Positions 43,853 through 52,777 of a stretch of 64,000 bases of DNA are shown here, piece after piece; positions within the stretch are counted from its first letter, which is position 1, and each line of letters begins with the position of its first letter. The position numbers and the translations under genes are program-made. The stretch lies in contig NZ_BCMI01000001.1 of the NCBI RefSeq assembly GCF_002217985.1, forward strand, positions 176,455 through 240,454, read 5' to 3'. The notes under the pieces are model-generated. The model searched no databases. It saw only the letters and a list, made by a program, of their open reading frames with translations, and was not told the origin of the DNA. The DNA comes from Secundilactobacillus pentosiphilus. Lineage in GTDB: Bacteria; Bacillota; Bacilli; Lactobacillales; Lactobacillaceae.

Positions 43853-45616
43853 ATGATGGCAAAGATGAAGGCATCTCAAGCACTGGTAAAAGAATTAGCT
43901 AATTGGCACGTGGATCACGTTTATGGTATTCCTGCTGATTCACTGATTGACGGTTTTGCAGCCGAACAGGATCTGGTGAAGTACATTCAGGTTCGCCACG
44001 AAGAAGTGGGCGCCTTGGCAGCTGCAGCGGAATCAAAGCTGACCGGTAAAATTGGTGTGGCTTTGGCCGCTGTAGGGCCGGGTGCCATTCATCTGATATA
44101 CGGCCTGTGTGACGCCAAAATGGACCACACCCCGATGCTCGTGATCATTAGTAACGTTGCCACAAGCATGATCAACACTCACTATCTGCAGGATATGGAT
44201 GAAGATGAACTGTTTGCCGGGCTGGATACCTTTCACCGCCAGGTCAGTGATGCCAAACAGGTTCCGGGAACGATTCGAGCAGCAATTCAAGCGGCTTATG
44301 AAACGCAGTCGCCATCGGTGGTGATCATTCCGGATGACTTGGCGAACGTGACAATTGATTATCAGGCCCTGCCGGTTCGCAGACTGCCCCAACCAGTATT
44401 TGCGGGGGCCGATGAACAAGTGAACGAAACCATTTCGCTGATCAAACAGGCTAAACGACCAGTTATGCTGGTAGGTACCGGCATCCGTCATGCCCAGTCA
44501 GAAGTGGTGGCGTTCTCGAAGAAATTCGGTCTGCCGGTGATCACTACCGCACCAGCCGTGGGGTACGTGCCCAGTAATTTTGTGAATAATCTAGGACCGC
44601 AGGGGACAATCGGGACGCAACCGGCTTTTGAAGCGATGCACATGGCCGACCTGGTCGTCATGGTGGGGACCAGTTACCCGTTCATGAGGTTTATGCCCGG
44701 CGACATTAAAACGATTCAGATCAATCACCGTGCTCAGGCTTTGGGCGAACAGTTCCCCGCGACACAGATGGTGCAAGCGGATGCCAAAACCTACTTAGCA
44801 CAGGTGATCAAAGCCGAAAATGAGGATGCACCAGAAAGTCAATTTTTGCAGGCTTGTCACGCTGCGCGTAAAAACTGGCAGGGCTACCTCAACGAACGGG
44901 TAGCTGCACGGCCTGATGGGCTGCTGACACCCGAAGCTGTGCTGCGAAAAGTGGCTGAGTTAGTGACCGATGACACCATTTATGGCCTGGACATTGGTAA
45001 TAACACCGTGTGGTCAACGCGGATGCTGCCGTTTGGCGATGGTCAGCAAATGACCATGTCTTCGTGGTTTGGCGCCATGGGCTATGCGTTATCAGCCGGG
45101 ATCGCTGCTAAATTAAGCTACCCGAACCGTCGAGTGATCACCGTTTCCGGTGACGGCGGTTTTTCAATGGTGGTGCAAGACCTGCTGACTCAGGTACAGT
45201 ATCAGCTGCCAGTAATCAACGTCGTTCTTGAAAACGGCGGTTACGGGTTTATTCGCCAGGAGAAAGCCAAGACCGGTCAAAGTGATTACGCCTTAAAGTT
45301 TATGAACGCTAACTGGGCCGGTGTTGCCGAAAACATGGGTGCCGTTGGTCTACGAGTCACCGATGATGACAGCTTGAAAGCGGCGGTCGAGACGATCAAG
45401 CAGCACCTGGCAGCCGGTGATAAGCGGCCCGTCGTGTTAGATGCCGTGGTGACCGATGAGGCGCCGTTAGACACCAGCACCATGAAGCTGGATCCGGATA
45501 AGTATTCTGACCGGATGATCGGCCAGTTTCGGGTGAAGAACCACTTGGACGGCGACCGTTACCCATCATTAAGACGAATCTTAAACCGCATTGAAGCAAA
45601 TAATGCAAATAATTGA
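43853..45616 (+). CDS. pox: Pyruvate oxidase (thiamine diphosphate, FAD)
   Basis: A 587-residue thiamine diphosphate enzyme. It shows YGIPADSLIDG and the catalytic Glu in RHEEVGALAAAAE. An FAD-type middle domain has VGTGIRHAQ, and the ThDP motif is SGDGGFSMVVQDL then ENGGYGF. It oxidises pyruvate with oxygen and phosphate to acetyl phosphate, CO2 and hydrogen peroxide, a normal lactobacillar aerobic energy step. The ATG follows GGAGG. Several pox paralogues are usual in lactobacilli. The next gene begins 20 bases later. Confidence 0.9.
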   Translation: MMAKMKASQALVKELANWHVDHVYGIPADSLIDGFAAEQDLVKYIQVRHEEVGALAAAAESKLTGKIGVALAAVGPGAIHLIYGLCDAKMDHTPMLVIISNVATSMINTHYLQDMDEDELFAGLDTFHRQVSDAKQVPGTIRAAIQAAYETQSPSVVIIPDDLANVTIDYQALPVRRLPQPVFAGADEQVNETISLIKQAKRPVMLVGTGIRHAQSEVVAFSKKFGLPVITTAPAVGYVPSNFVNNLGPQGTIGTQPAFEAMHMADLVVMVGTSYPFMRFMPGDIKTIQINHRAQALGEQFPATQMVQADAKTYLAQVIKAENEDAPESQFLQACHAARKNWQGYLNERVAARPDGLLTPEAVLRKVAELVTDDTIYGLDIGNNTVWSTRMLPFGDGQQMTMSSWFGAMGYALSAGIAAKLSYPNRRVITVSGDGGFSMVVQDLLTQVQYQLPVINVVLENGGYGFIRQEKAKTGQSDYALKFMNANWAGVAENMGAVGLRVTDDDSLKAAVETIKQHLAAGDKRPVVLDAVVTDEAPLDTSTMKLDPDKYSDRMIGQFRVKNHLDGDRYPSLRRILNRIEANNANN

Positions 45617-45636
45617 GACTGGAGCGAATCTATTAA

Positions 45637-46518
45637 ATGGAATTTACGTGGACAGTAAACGACACTGGCTTATCAGCAAAGCAGTTTTTAGGCCAGCATG
45701 GCGTCAGCCACCGGATGTTTACGCAGTTAAGCCAGAGCAACGGACAGGTACTGGTGAACGGTGTCACTGCAAAACCGGCCGTCAAAGTGCAGCCAACTGA
45801 TAAGGTGACACTGGTGGTGCCGGTGGAACCGGCCGATCCCGAAGTGCCTGTTAGTACAGAACCGCTGGAGATCGTCAGTGAAGATGCCAACACGCTGGTG
45901 GTCCTAAAACCGGCTGGACTAACTTCAGTGCCTGGCCCGAGCAACCGGACGGATACCTTAGTCAACCGGGTCAAAGGACATTTAGCAGCAGCTGGTGATC
46001 AAAATTTAGTACCGCACGTCATTACCCGCCTGGATCGCGATACCAGCGGCTTGGTACTGATTGCTAAACACCGGCTAGCAAATTCGTGGCTGAATCAGCA
46101 GTTAGCAGATCACCGTTTAAAGAAGCGCTACTTAGCCATCGTCAGCGGTCAGCTAAGTCAGAATCATGATTTGATCGATGCGCCGTTAAAACGTTCTGCT
46201 GATGGTTTTGATCAGATTGTGGCACCAGACGGCAAGTCGGCTCAGACTGAATACTGGGTTCGTGAGCACAGTACCAATTGGACCTTGGTGGAAGTTTTAC
46301 TGCACACCGGACGGACGCATCAGATTCGGGCACACTTTCGCTCGATTGGGCACCCGCTGCTTGGTGACGAGCTGTATGACGGCCCCAGAGACTTGATCAG
46401 ACGTCAGGCATTGCACGCATACCAATTAGACTATCAAGACCCAGTGACTGGTCAGGCACGTCATTTTGAAACCGAATTACCAGCTGATATGTTAAAAATA
46501 ATTAAGTCTGTCGGTTGA
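45637..46518 (+). CDS. RluA/RluD-family pseudouridine synthase
   Basis: A 293-residue RNA modification enzyme. It has a short S4-like N-terminus (MEFTWTVNDTGLSAKQFL, RMFTQLSQSNGQVLVNG) and the RluA catalytic motif HVITRLDRDTSGL with its Asp nucleophile. LLHTGRTHQIRAHF and GHPLLGDELY follow. It makes pseudouridine in ribosomal or transfer RNA; the exact site cannot be told. It begins 20 bases after pox. Confidence 0.9.
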   Translation: MEFTWTVNDTGLSAKQFLGQHGVSHRMFTQLSQSNGQVLVNGVTAKPAVKVQPTDKVTLVVPVEPADPEVPVSTEPLEIVSEDANTLVVLKPAGLTSVPGPSNRTDTLVNRVKGHLAAAGDQNLVPHVITRLDRDTSGLVLIAKHRLANSWLNQQLADHRLKKRYLAIVSGQLSQNHDLIDAPLKRSADGFDQIVAPDGKSAQTEYWVREHSTNWTLVEVLLHTGRTHQIRAHFRSIGHPLLGDELYDGPRDLIRRQALHAYQLDYQDPVTGQARHFETELPADMLKIIKSVG

Positions 46519-46679
46519 AAAATTATGTAGGCCAATGCATGATTATCTGAGTAATGCATGATGAAAATGGTGGCAATTTAAGAATTCATCTCATAGTGAA
46601 CTTTTAAGTGTAAAACGCTTGATATTCCCTAAAAATTCTGTATTATGGCTATTATAAAAACCACTAAGGAGTGAATTTA

Positions 46680-46871
46680 ATGACAACTAATGATGAGTCA
46701 CAGCAGGCGATTGCAAAGATTTTGGCCCAAATGGACGAGAACCTTTCTGAATTATCGTGGTTTGACTGTGACCTTAAAGATGAGAACTTTGTGAAGCACA
46801 TGGCTGAAATGAAAGCGTCTTTAAAAGCTGCTAAAAAGCCATTTGTGGACAAGGACTTAGTTACAGAATAG
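46680..46871 (+). CDS. Small hypothetical protein (63 residues)
   Basis: A short soluble protein starting at an ATG with AAGGAG at 8 bases. It is acidic and helical (QQAIAKILAQMDENLSEL, then HMAEMKASLKAAKKPF). A hairpin terminator follows. There is no membrane or signal segment. I do not recognise a family; the good ribosome site and terminator support a real gene. Confidence 0.65.
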   Translation: MTTNDESQQAIAKILAQMDENLSELSWFDCDLKDENFVKHMAEMKASLKAAKKPFVDKDLVTE

Positions 46872-46940
46872 ACCGTTGCTGGAGACATCTGTTTGTCGCC
46901 ATTAATTTGAAATACCTTACTCGGACGATTTCCAAATGGC

Positions 46941-46978
46941 GCCCATCGTAAAACAGTCGTTTTGCGGTGGGTGTTTTT
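46941..46978 (+). terminator. Terminator after small gene
   Basis: CCCATCGTAAAAC pairs imperfectly with GTTTTGCGGTGGG, followed by TGTTTTTG. Confidence 0.65.
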
Positions 46979-47011
46979 GCGTTAAAATATTGGGGAGGGG
47001 AGTGACGAACC

Positions 47012-47734
47012 ATGGCCGAAAACTTAATGGTACAGTGCATCGTGGACGGCAAAGAATACCGAGTTGACGAAGGGGTGTACCTCGCTGATCTGTCCACTGC
47101 GATTCGGCAGCGGGTCAAACACGATTATCCCAAAGCAAAGGTGACTGATTTTATCTGTGGCCACCATTTACTGAAGTATCGGTTAGCTAACGTGGATGCA
47201 ATGATCAACTCTGATCTCAAACAAAGCCACAAAATCAATCGTAAGTTGACCCGGGCGATGCAAAGCGACGACTACGAAATTACTGATGTTAACGAAACCC
47301 TCAATAAGAGCCTGACGTTTGGCGAACGGGTAGCGGATAACGTGGCTCGCTTCGGCGGTAGCTGGGGCTTTATCGGGATCTTCGTGTTCGTACTCATTTC
47401 CTGGATGCTGGTTAACGGGCTGCAATTGTTCGGCGTTCGTTTTGACCGGTTTCCGTTCATCTTACTTAACTTGGTATTAAGCTGCATTTCAGCGATTCAA
47501 GCGCCCATTATCATGATGAGTCAAAACCGTTCGGCTGATCGTGATCGGATGGCCGCTGAAAACGACTTCCACGTTAACCTGAAATCGGAACATGAACTGC
47601 GTATCCTGCATGCCAAATTGGATCATCTTTCTCAAAATCAGATTCCCCATACCCTTGAAATTGAAAAACTGCAGATTGAAATTCTTTCTGAGATTCATTC
47701 AGAGCTAGCGGAATTGCGGCAGGATAGGGAGTAG
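47012..47734 (+). CDS. DUF1003-family membrane protein
   Basis: A 240-residue protein with two membrane helices (about residues 121-141 and 151-171). It carries the DUF1003 signature FGERVADNVARFGGSWGFIGIF, then IQAPIIMMSQNRSADRDR and a helical C-terminal coiled coil. A short N-terminal region with CIVDGKEYRVDEG and VTDFICGHHLL may bind a metal. The function of the family is not known. GGGGAGGGG precedes the ATG. Confidence 0.8.
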   Translation: MAENLMVQCIVDGKEYRVDEGVYLADLSTAIRQRVKHDYPKAKVTDFICGHHLLKYRLANVDAMINSDLKQSHKINRKLTRAMQSDDYEITDVNETLNKSLTFGERVADNVARFGGSWGFIGIFVFVLISWMLVNGLQLFGVRFDRFPFILLNLVLSCISAIQAPIIMMSQNRSADRDRMAAENDFHVNLKSEHELRILHAKLDHLSQNQIPHTLEIEKLQIEILSEIHSELAELRQDRE

Positions 47735-47833
47735 GAAAGAAGTCTATATTGATAAAAATTTCATTTGGTTTCTTGACTTAAAGACAATTTAAAGCTTGCT
47801 TTTGTTCAATACTTTAATCTAGTCTAAACCTGC

Positions 47834-47938
47834 GCCACAACTCAGATTCCGGCCATTTAACGCAAAAAAGCGTATTCCGACAAAGTTCGACGGAATACGC
47901 TTTTTTGCGTTAAATTCTGGAATCTACCGAGTTGTGGC
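47834..47938. terminator. Very long inverted repeat / bidirectional terminator
   Basis: A core stem of 25 bp (47855-47879 against 47890-47914) contains A and T runs. Outer complementary arms GCCACAACTC and GAGTTGTGGC (47834-47843 and 47929-47938) extend it. It separates the DUF1003 gene from convergent pyrD. Confidence 0.85.
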
Positions 47939-47959
47939 ACACTCTTGTTATTTTATTGA

Positions 47960-48904
47960 TTAGTCATCAAAGGTTTTTAGTTTACCGCGAAATTGCTCAA
48001 TGTTGGTGTAGCCCTTTTGGTTCATGATGTCCTTCAGCTCTTGAGACAGCCGGTCAAAGAGCTTGGTCCCTTCGTAGCCGAACTGGGTGCCAATTTGGAC
48101 CATGGAGGCCCCGCAAAGAATGTGTTCAAACACATCGACCCCGTTTAAAATACCACCGGTACCGACGATAGCGATTGCCGGCTTCAGTCGCAGTGCCAGA
48201 CCGCGCACGTTAGCTAAGGCGGTCGGTTTGACAGAGGCGCCGCCGATACCGCCAAAACCGCCTTTAGGACGGATGACGACTTGTTCCGAACGGGGGTCAA
48301 CGACTAACGCGTTGCCGATACTGTTGATGGTGTTCACAAACGTAAGGTGGTACTGATTCAAGATGGCCGCGATTTGATCAAAGTGAACCAGATCAAAATA
48401 GGGCGGCAATTTGACTCCCAGCGGTTTGGTATAAAACTGAAAGACTTGGTCCAAAACGTCGTTGACCCGGTCGAAATCATAGCCGACCTGAGGCTTGCCA
48501 GGAACGTTCGGGCAGGATAGGTTTAACTCCACGAACCCGTTAAATTCGGACTCCTGAATCTGGTGCAGCATGGCTAAGTTGTCTGCTAAACTTGTGCCAG
48601 CTACGGAAAGAAAGTTGGTTGCTTTGGGCCGCTTGTGCTGATCGTCGATCACGTAATCCAAGTAGTAATCTAAACCGTTGTTGGGTAAACCCATGGAATT
48701 AATGCTGCCCTTGTTCAACGTGTGCATCCGCGGTGAGGGGTTACCCGCCCGTTTTTGAGGGGTGGCACTCTTTGTCACGTACGCGCCGGCACTAGAAGCC
48801 ACCAGTGCATCCAAATCCTTTTTGTTTTGGCAGCGAATCCCCGCTGCATTCATCATGCAGTTCTCGAAAGTTCTGCCGCCAATACTCGTTGCTAAACTCG
48901 TCAT
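47960..48904 (-). CDS. pyrD: Dihydroorotate oxidase, class 1A (fumarate type)
   Basis: A 314-residue FMN enzyme that oxidises dihydroorotate to orotate in pyrimidine synthesis. It has the class 1A N-terminus [15 protein letters not shown], the catalytic Cys in [20 protein letters not shown] and the FMN phosphate loop GTGGI. Class 1A enzymes are soluble dimers using fumarate. No other pyr gene adjoins it. The ATG at 48904 is used; a TTG one codon earlier is equally possible. The PyrR-type attenuator at 49573 serves the permease on the other strand. Confidence 0.93.
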   Translation of the reverse strand: MTSLATSIGGRTFENCMMNAAGIRCQNKKDLDALVASSAGAYVTKSATPQKRAGNPSPRMHTLNKGSINSMGLPNNGLDYYLDYVIDDQHKRPKATNFLSVAGTSLADNLAMLHQIQESEFNGFVELNLSCPNVPGKPQVGYDFDRVNDVLDQVFQFYTKPLGVKLPPYFDLVHFDQIAAILNQYHLTFVNTINSIGNALVVDPRSEQVVIRPKGGFGGIGGASVKPTALANVRGLALRLKPAIAIVGTGGILNGVDVFEHILCGASMVQIGTQFGYEGTKLFDRLSQELKDIMNQKGYTNIEQFRGKLKTFDD

Positions 48905-49102
48905 CAAAAATCAGCTCCCTGTCTGAATTTATTTGGTATTCAATTGCCGTTAACTTTACCGTATAAATTTGTCAGCGTCAAGGTATCGCGGGCTTTCAAA
49001 TCATTACATTTAGATTAACTTACGACGTTTCGGTCATTTCCACGGTAATTGTGCCGCAGAACTGGTAAGATAGAGCGTAAATGTTTAAGGGAGGTAGAAT
49101 CA

Positions 49103-49513
49103 GTGAGTGAAAATGACAAGCCAGCTTTAAAGCTTGGCGACGATAAGTTTGCTGAGATGATGCTGTTTTTAAAGACACCGATCAACCAGCAAAATCACCG
49201 GGACTACAAGTTTGGAGACTCGGAACTACGGGAGTTGCAAGAGGGTATCTGGGCTATGCCAGCGTATCTGGAAGACGATGATCCTTACAGCTTATTTTTC
49301 CTGTTCACAACGATTGATAGCGGCGAAATGGTGGTCGCTTTTGCGGAAGGCACCCGGCAGGATAAGCAGCTGAAGTTAGGCCAGCCGTTAACGACCGGTG
49401 CCGGTCTGAACAGCCTGTTTGCTCAGCAGGAAAAGCGGGCACAACGGGTATTAAAGTTCTTAAACGATATTTCCCGTGCCGATGAAGCAGAATGGCACCA
49501 AATTGTGGATTAA
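49103..49513 (+). CDS. Hypothetical protein
   Basis: About 136 residues from a GTG at 49103 with GGGAGG 8 bases upstream. It is soluble, with an acidic N-terminus (MSENDKPALKLGDDKF), a stretch with YSLFFLFTTIDSGEMVVAFAEG and a helical C-terminus. There are no catalytic motifs I can recognise. It stands alone between pyrD and the pyrimidine permease promoter. Confidence 0.7.
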   Translation: MSENDKPALKLGDDKFAEMMLFLKTPINQQNHRDYKFGDSELRELQEGIWAMPAYLEDDDPYSLFFLFTTIDSGEMVVAFAEGTRQDKQLKLGQPLTTGAGLNSLFAQQEKRAQRVLKFLNDISRADEAEWHQIVD

Positions 49514-49532
49514 GGTATCTTTAGAAGGCCGG

Positions 49533-49678
49533 TTGACAAGTTCAACGGGTAAATCTATACTGAATTCAAATTGAGAAACCTTTTAAATTTAGTCCCGTGA
49601 GGCTAATAAAGGGTCGGCGCTGGTAACAGCAATCAACCACGACACCTCTATACCTGCGGGCATAGAGGTGCTTTTTTG
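49533..49678 (+). promoter_or_regulatory. Promoter and PyrR-type attenuator of the NCS1 permease
   Basis: TTGACA (49533-49538) and TATACT (49556-49561) with 17-base spacing form a strong promoter. The leader has the PyrR-binding pattern AGTCCCGTGAGGCT within a stem (AACCTTT with AAAGGGT; about 49577-49612). A terminator with CACCTCTAT / ATAGAGGTG (49643-49651 and 49662-49670) and TTTTTT follows. PyrR with UMP would stop transcription. This is the standard pyrimidine attenuation arrangement. Confidence 0.85.
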
Positions 49679-49725
49679 TTGTCCAGATCAATGACACTGC
49701 AGAATGCGAGACGGGAGTGGTTAAG

Positions 49726-51090
49726 TTGTCAAAGAATGGGTTAGGACGGGTTCCAGCAATTCCAATGAATGCACGGCACATGTCCTACTGGGATATGTTT
49801 GCAACCTGGGTCGGTGCCAACGCCAATAACGGCACGTGGTATATTGGCGGTGTGATTGCGGCTTGCGGATTTTTGACGGCGTCGACGACTTTGATTGTCA
49901 CCGGTATTATTTCGTATTTATTGCTGGCAGCCGCCAGTTATATGGGCTACAAAACGGGTCTCACCGCCATGACGCTGACCAGAGCGTCCTTTGGGCTGAG
50001 GGGCAGTCTTTTACCATCCGTGATCAATTTGATTCAGTTTATCGGCTGGGCAGCGGTGAATACTTTTATTGCGGCCACTTCGATGAGCTATCTGTTCCAC
50101 GATCTGTTCGGCTGGCCAGTGTATGGTAAACCCGGCGGTACGATGGGGCTTGCTATTGGGATCATTGTGATGAGTATCTTTCACCTTCTCAGTATTTCCC
50201 TGGGACAACGTTCCGTTCAGCTGATCGAACGGATCGGCATCGTCTTGGTCTTCATTTTTGTGATTTGGGAATCCATTGTCGTTTTCAAAACGGTGTCCTT
50301 CCATGAAATCTTGAACTGGCAGCCGCCGCATAACTTAAAAATGACGCCTGGAGCGGCAATCGATGTGTTAGCAGCCTTTAACTTGGCATGGGTAACGGCT
50401 GCTAGTGACTTTTCCCGGTTTACCGGAGTTAAGAAAAACGCAACGCAGGCGTCTTTCCTCGGCGCCAACCTGGGACTATTCTGGTTTGCCTTTATTGGGG
50501 TGATTGCTACGATTGGAACTGCCATTACGCTCAATCACTTTAATCCCAACGATTCAGATCCCAGCACGATTGCCAGCAAGCTGGGGCTCGGTTTTTTAGC
50601 CATGATCGTGATTATTTTAACCAGTACCACGGCTAACGCGGTGAACTTGATGTCAGCCGGGTCAGCACTAACGAATATGACCCGCCGGTTGAGCCTGAGG
50701 GTCAGTTTATGGGTGGTAACGTTGGTGGCAACCGCCGTTACCTTCCTGCCCATCTTTGTAGCATCGTTTTTAACCATTTTTGAAGCCTTTTTAAACGGTA
50801 TCGGGATGGTATTAGGACCGGAAATCGGTATTTTCTTAGCGGACTACTTCTGGCTGCGTCACCGTCAATATGACATCGATGATTTTACTAAGGTTCATGG
50901 TCAGTATTGGTATCGGGGCGGGGTGAACTGGATCGCCATTTTCGTGTGGGTGGTCTCAGTAAGCTGCTATATCGGTTTAAAACACGTGGCAATCATTGCG
51001 GACACGATTGGGGCAACTTTCATTGTGATTGTTGTTAGCATGGTTCTGTATGGCTGCCTCATGAAATTCACACAAAAGCAGGGTGAATAG
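49726..51090 (+). CDS. NCS1-family nucleobase permease (cytosine/pyrimidine type)
   Basis: About 454 residues and twelve membrane helices. The N-terminal MNARHMSYWDMFATWVGANANNGTWY is a marker of NCS1 nucleobase/cation symporters; later come GQRSVQLIERIGIVLV and AWVTAASDFSRFTG. The TTG start at 49726 is preferred because GGGAG lies 8 bases upstream; a GTG at 49717 is also in frame. Control by a PyrR attenuator points to a pyrimidine such as cytosine or uracil as cargo. Confidence 0.85.
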   Translation: MSKNGLGRVPAIPMNARHMSYWDMFATWVGANANNGTWYIGGVIAACGFLTASTTLIVTGIISYLLLAAASYMGYKTGLTAMTLTRASFGLRGSLLPSVINLIQFIGWAAVNTFIAATSMSYLFHDLFGWPVYGKPGGTMGLAIGIIVMSIFHLLSISLGQRSVQLIERIGIVLVFIFVIWESIVVFKTVSFHEILNWQPPHNLKMTPGAAIDVLAAFNLAWVTAASDFSRFTGVKKNATQASFLGANLGLFWFAFIGVIATIGTAITLNHFNPNDSDPSTIASKLGLGFLAMIVIILTSTTANAVNLMSAGSALTNMTRRLSLRVSLWVVTLVATAVTFLPIFVASFLTIFEAFLNGIGMVLGPEIGIFLADYFWLRHRQYDIDDFTKVHGQYWYRGGVNWIAIFVWVVSVSCYIGLKHVAIIADTIGATFIVIVVSMVLYGCLMKFTQKQGE

Positions 51091-51214
51091 GTTCCCATCA
51101 GAGATTGATAATGTTATTCTTACTATAGTGGTAGGATATGACTGATCGATACTGGAAATACTTTTGAAGTTTTGTCTTTAAATGTAGTTTGATAAACGTC
51201 GCTAGTCGCTAAAC

Positions 51215-51393
51215 TTGACAGATTTGCCATGGATGGCGCTACAATGCGCTTTGAGTGTTCAGTGTAAGCTGAGCCAGTAATCGTATCTGATTGACGGGTA
51301 AGTGAAAATTAAGAAATTGATTTTCTCAGTGCCGGTTGGTCACCCTATCACTCGGAAGGCGCCTTCAGTGAAAAACTGAGGGGGCCTTTTCGC
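51215..51393 (+). ncRNA. Candidate small RNA with promoter and terminator
   Basis: TTGACA (51215-51220) and TACAAT (51240-51245) are 19 bases apart. About 140 bases further the terminator AAGGCGCCTTCAGT / ACTGAGGGGGCCTTTT spans 51356-51390. In between no protein frame is supported. A hairpin GAAAAT-ATTTTC can form around 51304-51325. The unit looks like an independent RNA of about 140 bases. It is not one I recognise by sequence; 6S-like RNA is one possibility. Confidence 0.5.
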
Positions 51394-51409
51394 GTAGAGT
51401 AGAGTGTGA

Positions 51410-51508
51410 AACGAGGCGTTTAGGGACCGGAGTGTAAGGGCGCCATACCGTAAATCCCGGGTTTGGATTTATGGTATGGCGCCCTTACATGCAGGTCCCT
51501 GCCTCGTT
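51410..51508. repeat. Near-perfect 99-bp palindrome
   Basis: AACGAGGC (51410-51417) pairs with GCCTCGTT (51501-51508). GGGACC (51423-51428) pairs with GGTCCC (51494-51499). A 17-bp arm TGTAAGGGCGCCATACC (51433-51449) pairs exactly with 51473-51489. TAAATCC (51451-51457) pairs with GGATTTA (51465-51471). The gaps are small and of equal size on both sides. The whole can fold into a single long hairpin. Confidence 0.85.
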
Positions 51509-51706
51509 GAACACGTTTCAGCTAGATAAAATTAACGCACGTAAATCCCGGGTTTGGATTTATGGTATGGCGCCCTTACATGCAGGTCCTTGCCTCGTTG
51601 AACACGTTTCAGCTAGATAAAATCAACGCACGTAAATCCTGGGTTTGGATTTATGGCAGGCCTTCCTTACATGCAGGTCCCTGCCTCGTTGAATACGTTT
51701 CGGCAT
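51450..51706. repeat. 91-bp tandem direct repeat, about 2.8 copies
   Basis: Copies begin at 51450, 51541 and 51632, exactly 91 bases apart, each opening with GTAAATCC. The unit contains the loop and right arm of the palindrome, then GCCTCGTTGAACACGTTTCAGCTAGATAAAAT(T/C)AACGCAC-like sequence. Copies 1 and 2 differ at two bases; the third has a changed arm (GGCAGGCCTTCC) and ends near CGTTTCGGCATAGCC. The three copies share no protein frame with a ribosome site. Confidence 0.85.
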
Positions 51707-52118
51707 AGCCAAAGCCATGAAAAAAGTGAAAACAATGAAACCATTTTCAACTTCAAAAAGGGGTACCAAAGTGTCAAGCTGAGTAGCTTTATTGGCTCAA
51801 AATCAAGGTAATCCCAAGCAACTTCAGCACGATTCACAGGCTAAAACCAACCCTTAGCCCCCAACCTGTGAATTAGTGAATTTAATGGTACTGGCCTTCT
51901 CATTACCAGAATCACGCTAAAAGCGCCACTTCCCCTGCTTCACAATCTTCGTGAGAAAACCATTTTTTTACCCGCTTACATCGCTAGCCTAGCAGTCTTT
52001 AAAAATTAGAGAAATCTTAATGGAATTATTAGGAAATTTCTGAACGATTTTGCTAGACTTCTTTGCAAATAGAAGGTAAGATATGAAAATCTTGTGAAAA
52101 CAAAAAGGGGTGGAACAA
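51707..52118. other. Gene-free interval
   Basis: No supported gene. The sequence is A-rich with no clear hairpin. The last 80 bases (TTGCTAGACTTC onwards) probably hold the promoter of the following acetyltransferase gene. Nothing else is seen. Confidence 0.5.
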
Positions 52119-52664
52119 ATGTATTTACGTCGCGCAGAAATGAAGGATTTACCACAAATCGAATCAATCATCCAGGATGGGAAAACTCACCTGGCGGCTC
52201 AAAACATTGATCAATGGCAGGGGGGATATCCCAATACCAATTCGCTGGTTAATGACATTCAAAATGGTCACACGGTAGTTCTTGTTGAAGGCTACGAAGT
52301 GTTAGGTACGGCTGCGGTCGTGCCAGCACCAGACGAAAGTTATCAAGGCATTGATGGCGAATGGCTGACGCACGACGATACGTACGTTGCCATCCACCGG
52401 GTAGCAGTGTCCGCTCATCATCGCGGCCAGGGCTTGTCCGGCAAACTTTTTGCTGCCATTTTCAAAGAAATCGAAGCGAATTCTTCTGTTAAGGGGATTC
52501 GAATCGACACGCATCCGGATAACAAAGGCATGCAGCACGTTATCGACAAGTCTGGGTTTACCAAAACTGGGACGGTTGAAGTTTTAGCTGACGCTGAAAC
52601 GACGATTCGCGATTATGCTTACGAAAAACTAACGACAACTGGGTTGCTTGTTAAAACCCATTAA
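52119..52664 (+). CDS. GNAT-family N-acetyltransferase
   Basis: A 181-residue acetyltransferase. The acetyl-CoA motif A is AVSAHHRGQGLSGKLFAAIFKE (about residues 94-115), then THPDNKGMQHVIDKSGFTKTGTV. It transfers acetyl from acetyl-CoA to an unidentified amine. The ATG follows AAGGGGTGG. Confidence 0.88.
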   Translation: MYLRRAEMKDLPQIESIIQDGKTHLAAQNIDQWQGGYPNTNSLVNDIQNGHTVVLVEGYEVLGTAAVVPAPDESYQGIDGEWLTHDDTYVAIHRVAVSAHHRGQGLSGKLFAAIFKEIEANSSVKGIRIDTHPDNKGMQHVIDKSGFTKTGTVEVLADAETTIRDYAYEKLTTTGLLVKTH

Positions 52665-52673
52665 TATGACGAG

Positions 52674-52704
52674 AACGCTTGCCAATTGGCAAGCGTTTTT
52701 CTTG
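52674..52704 (+). terminator. Terminator after GNAT gene
   Basis: AACGCTTGCC / GGCAAGCGTT around AATT, followed by a T-run. Confidence 0.85.
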
Positions 52705-52777
52705 TTTTTAAGCCCCTAACTTAATCGGGGCTTTCCCCTAAAAATGTGATATTATTGTCTTCTAGGGAGGAATCAGT

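Noticed and set aside
51450..51706. CRISPR array
   Set aside because: Units are 91 bases, contiguous, and contain no variable spacers; no cas genes are nearby.
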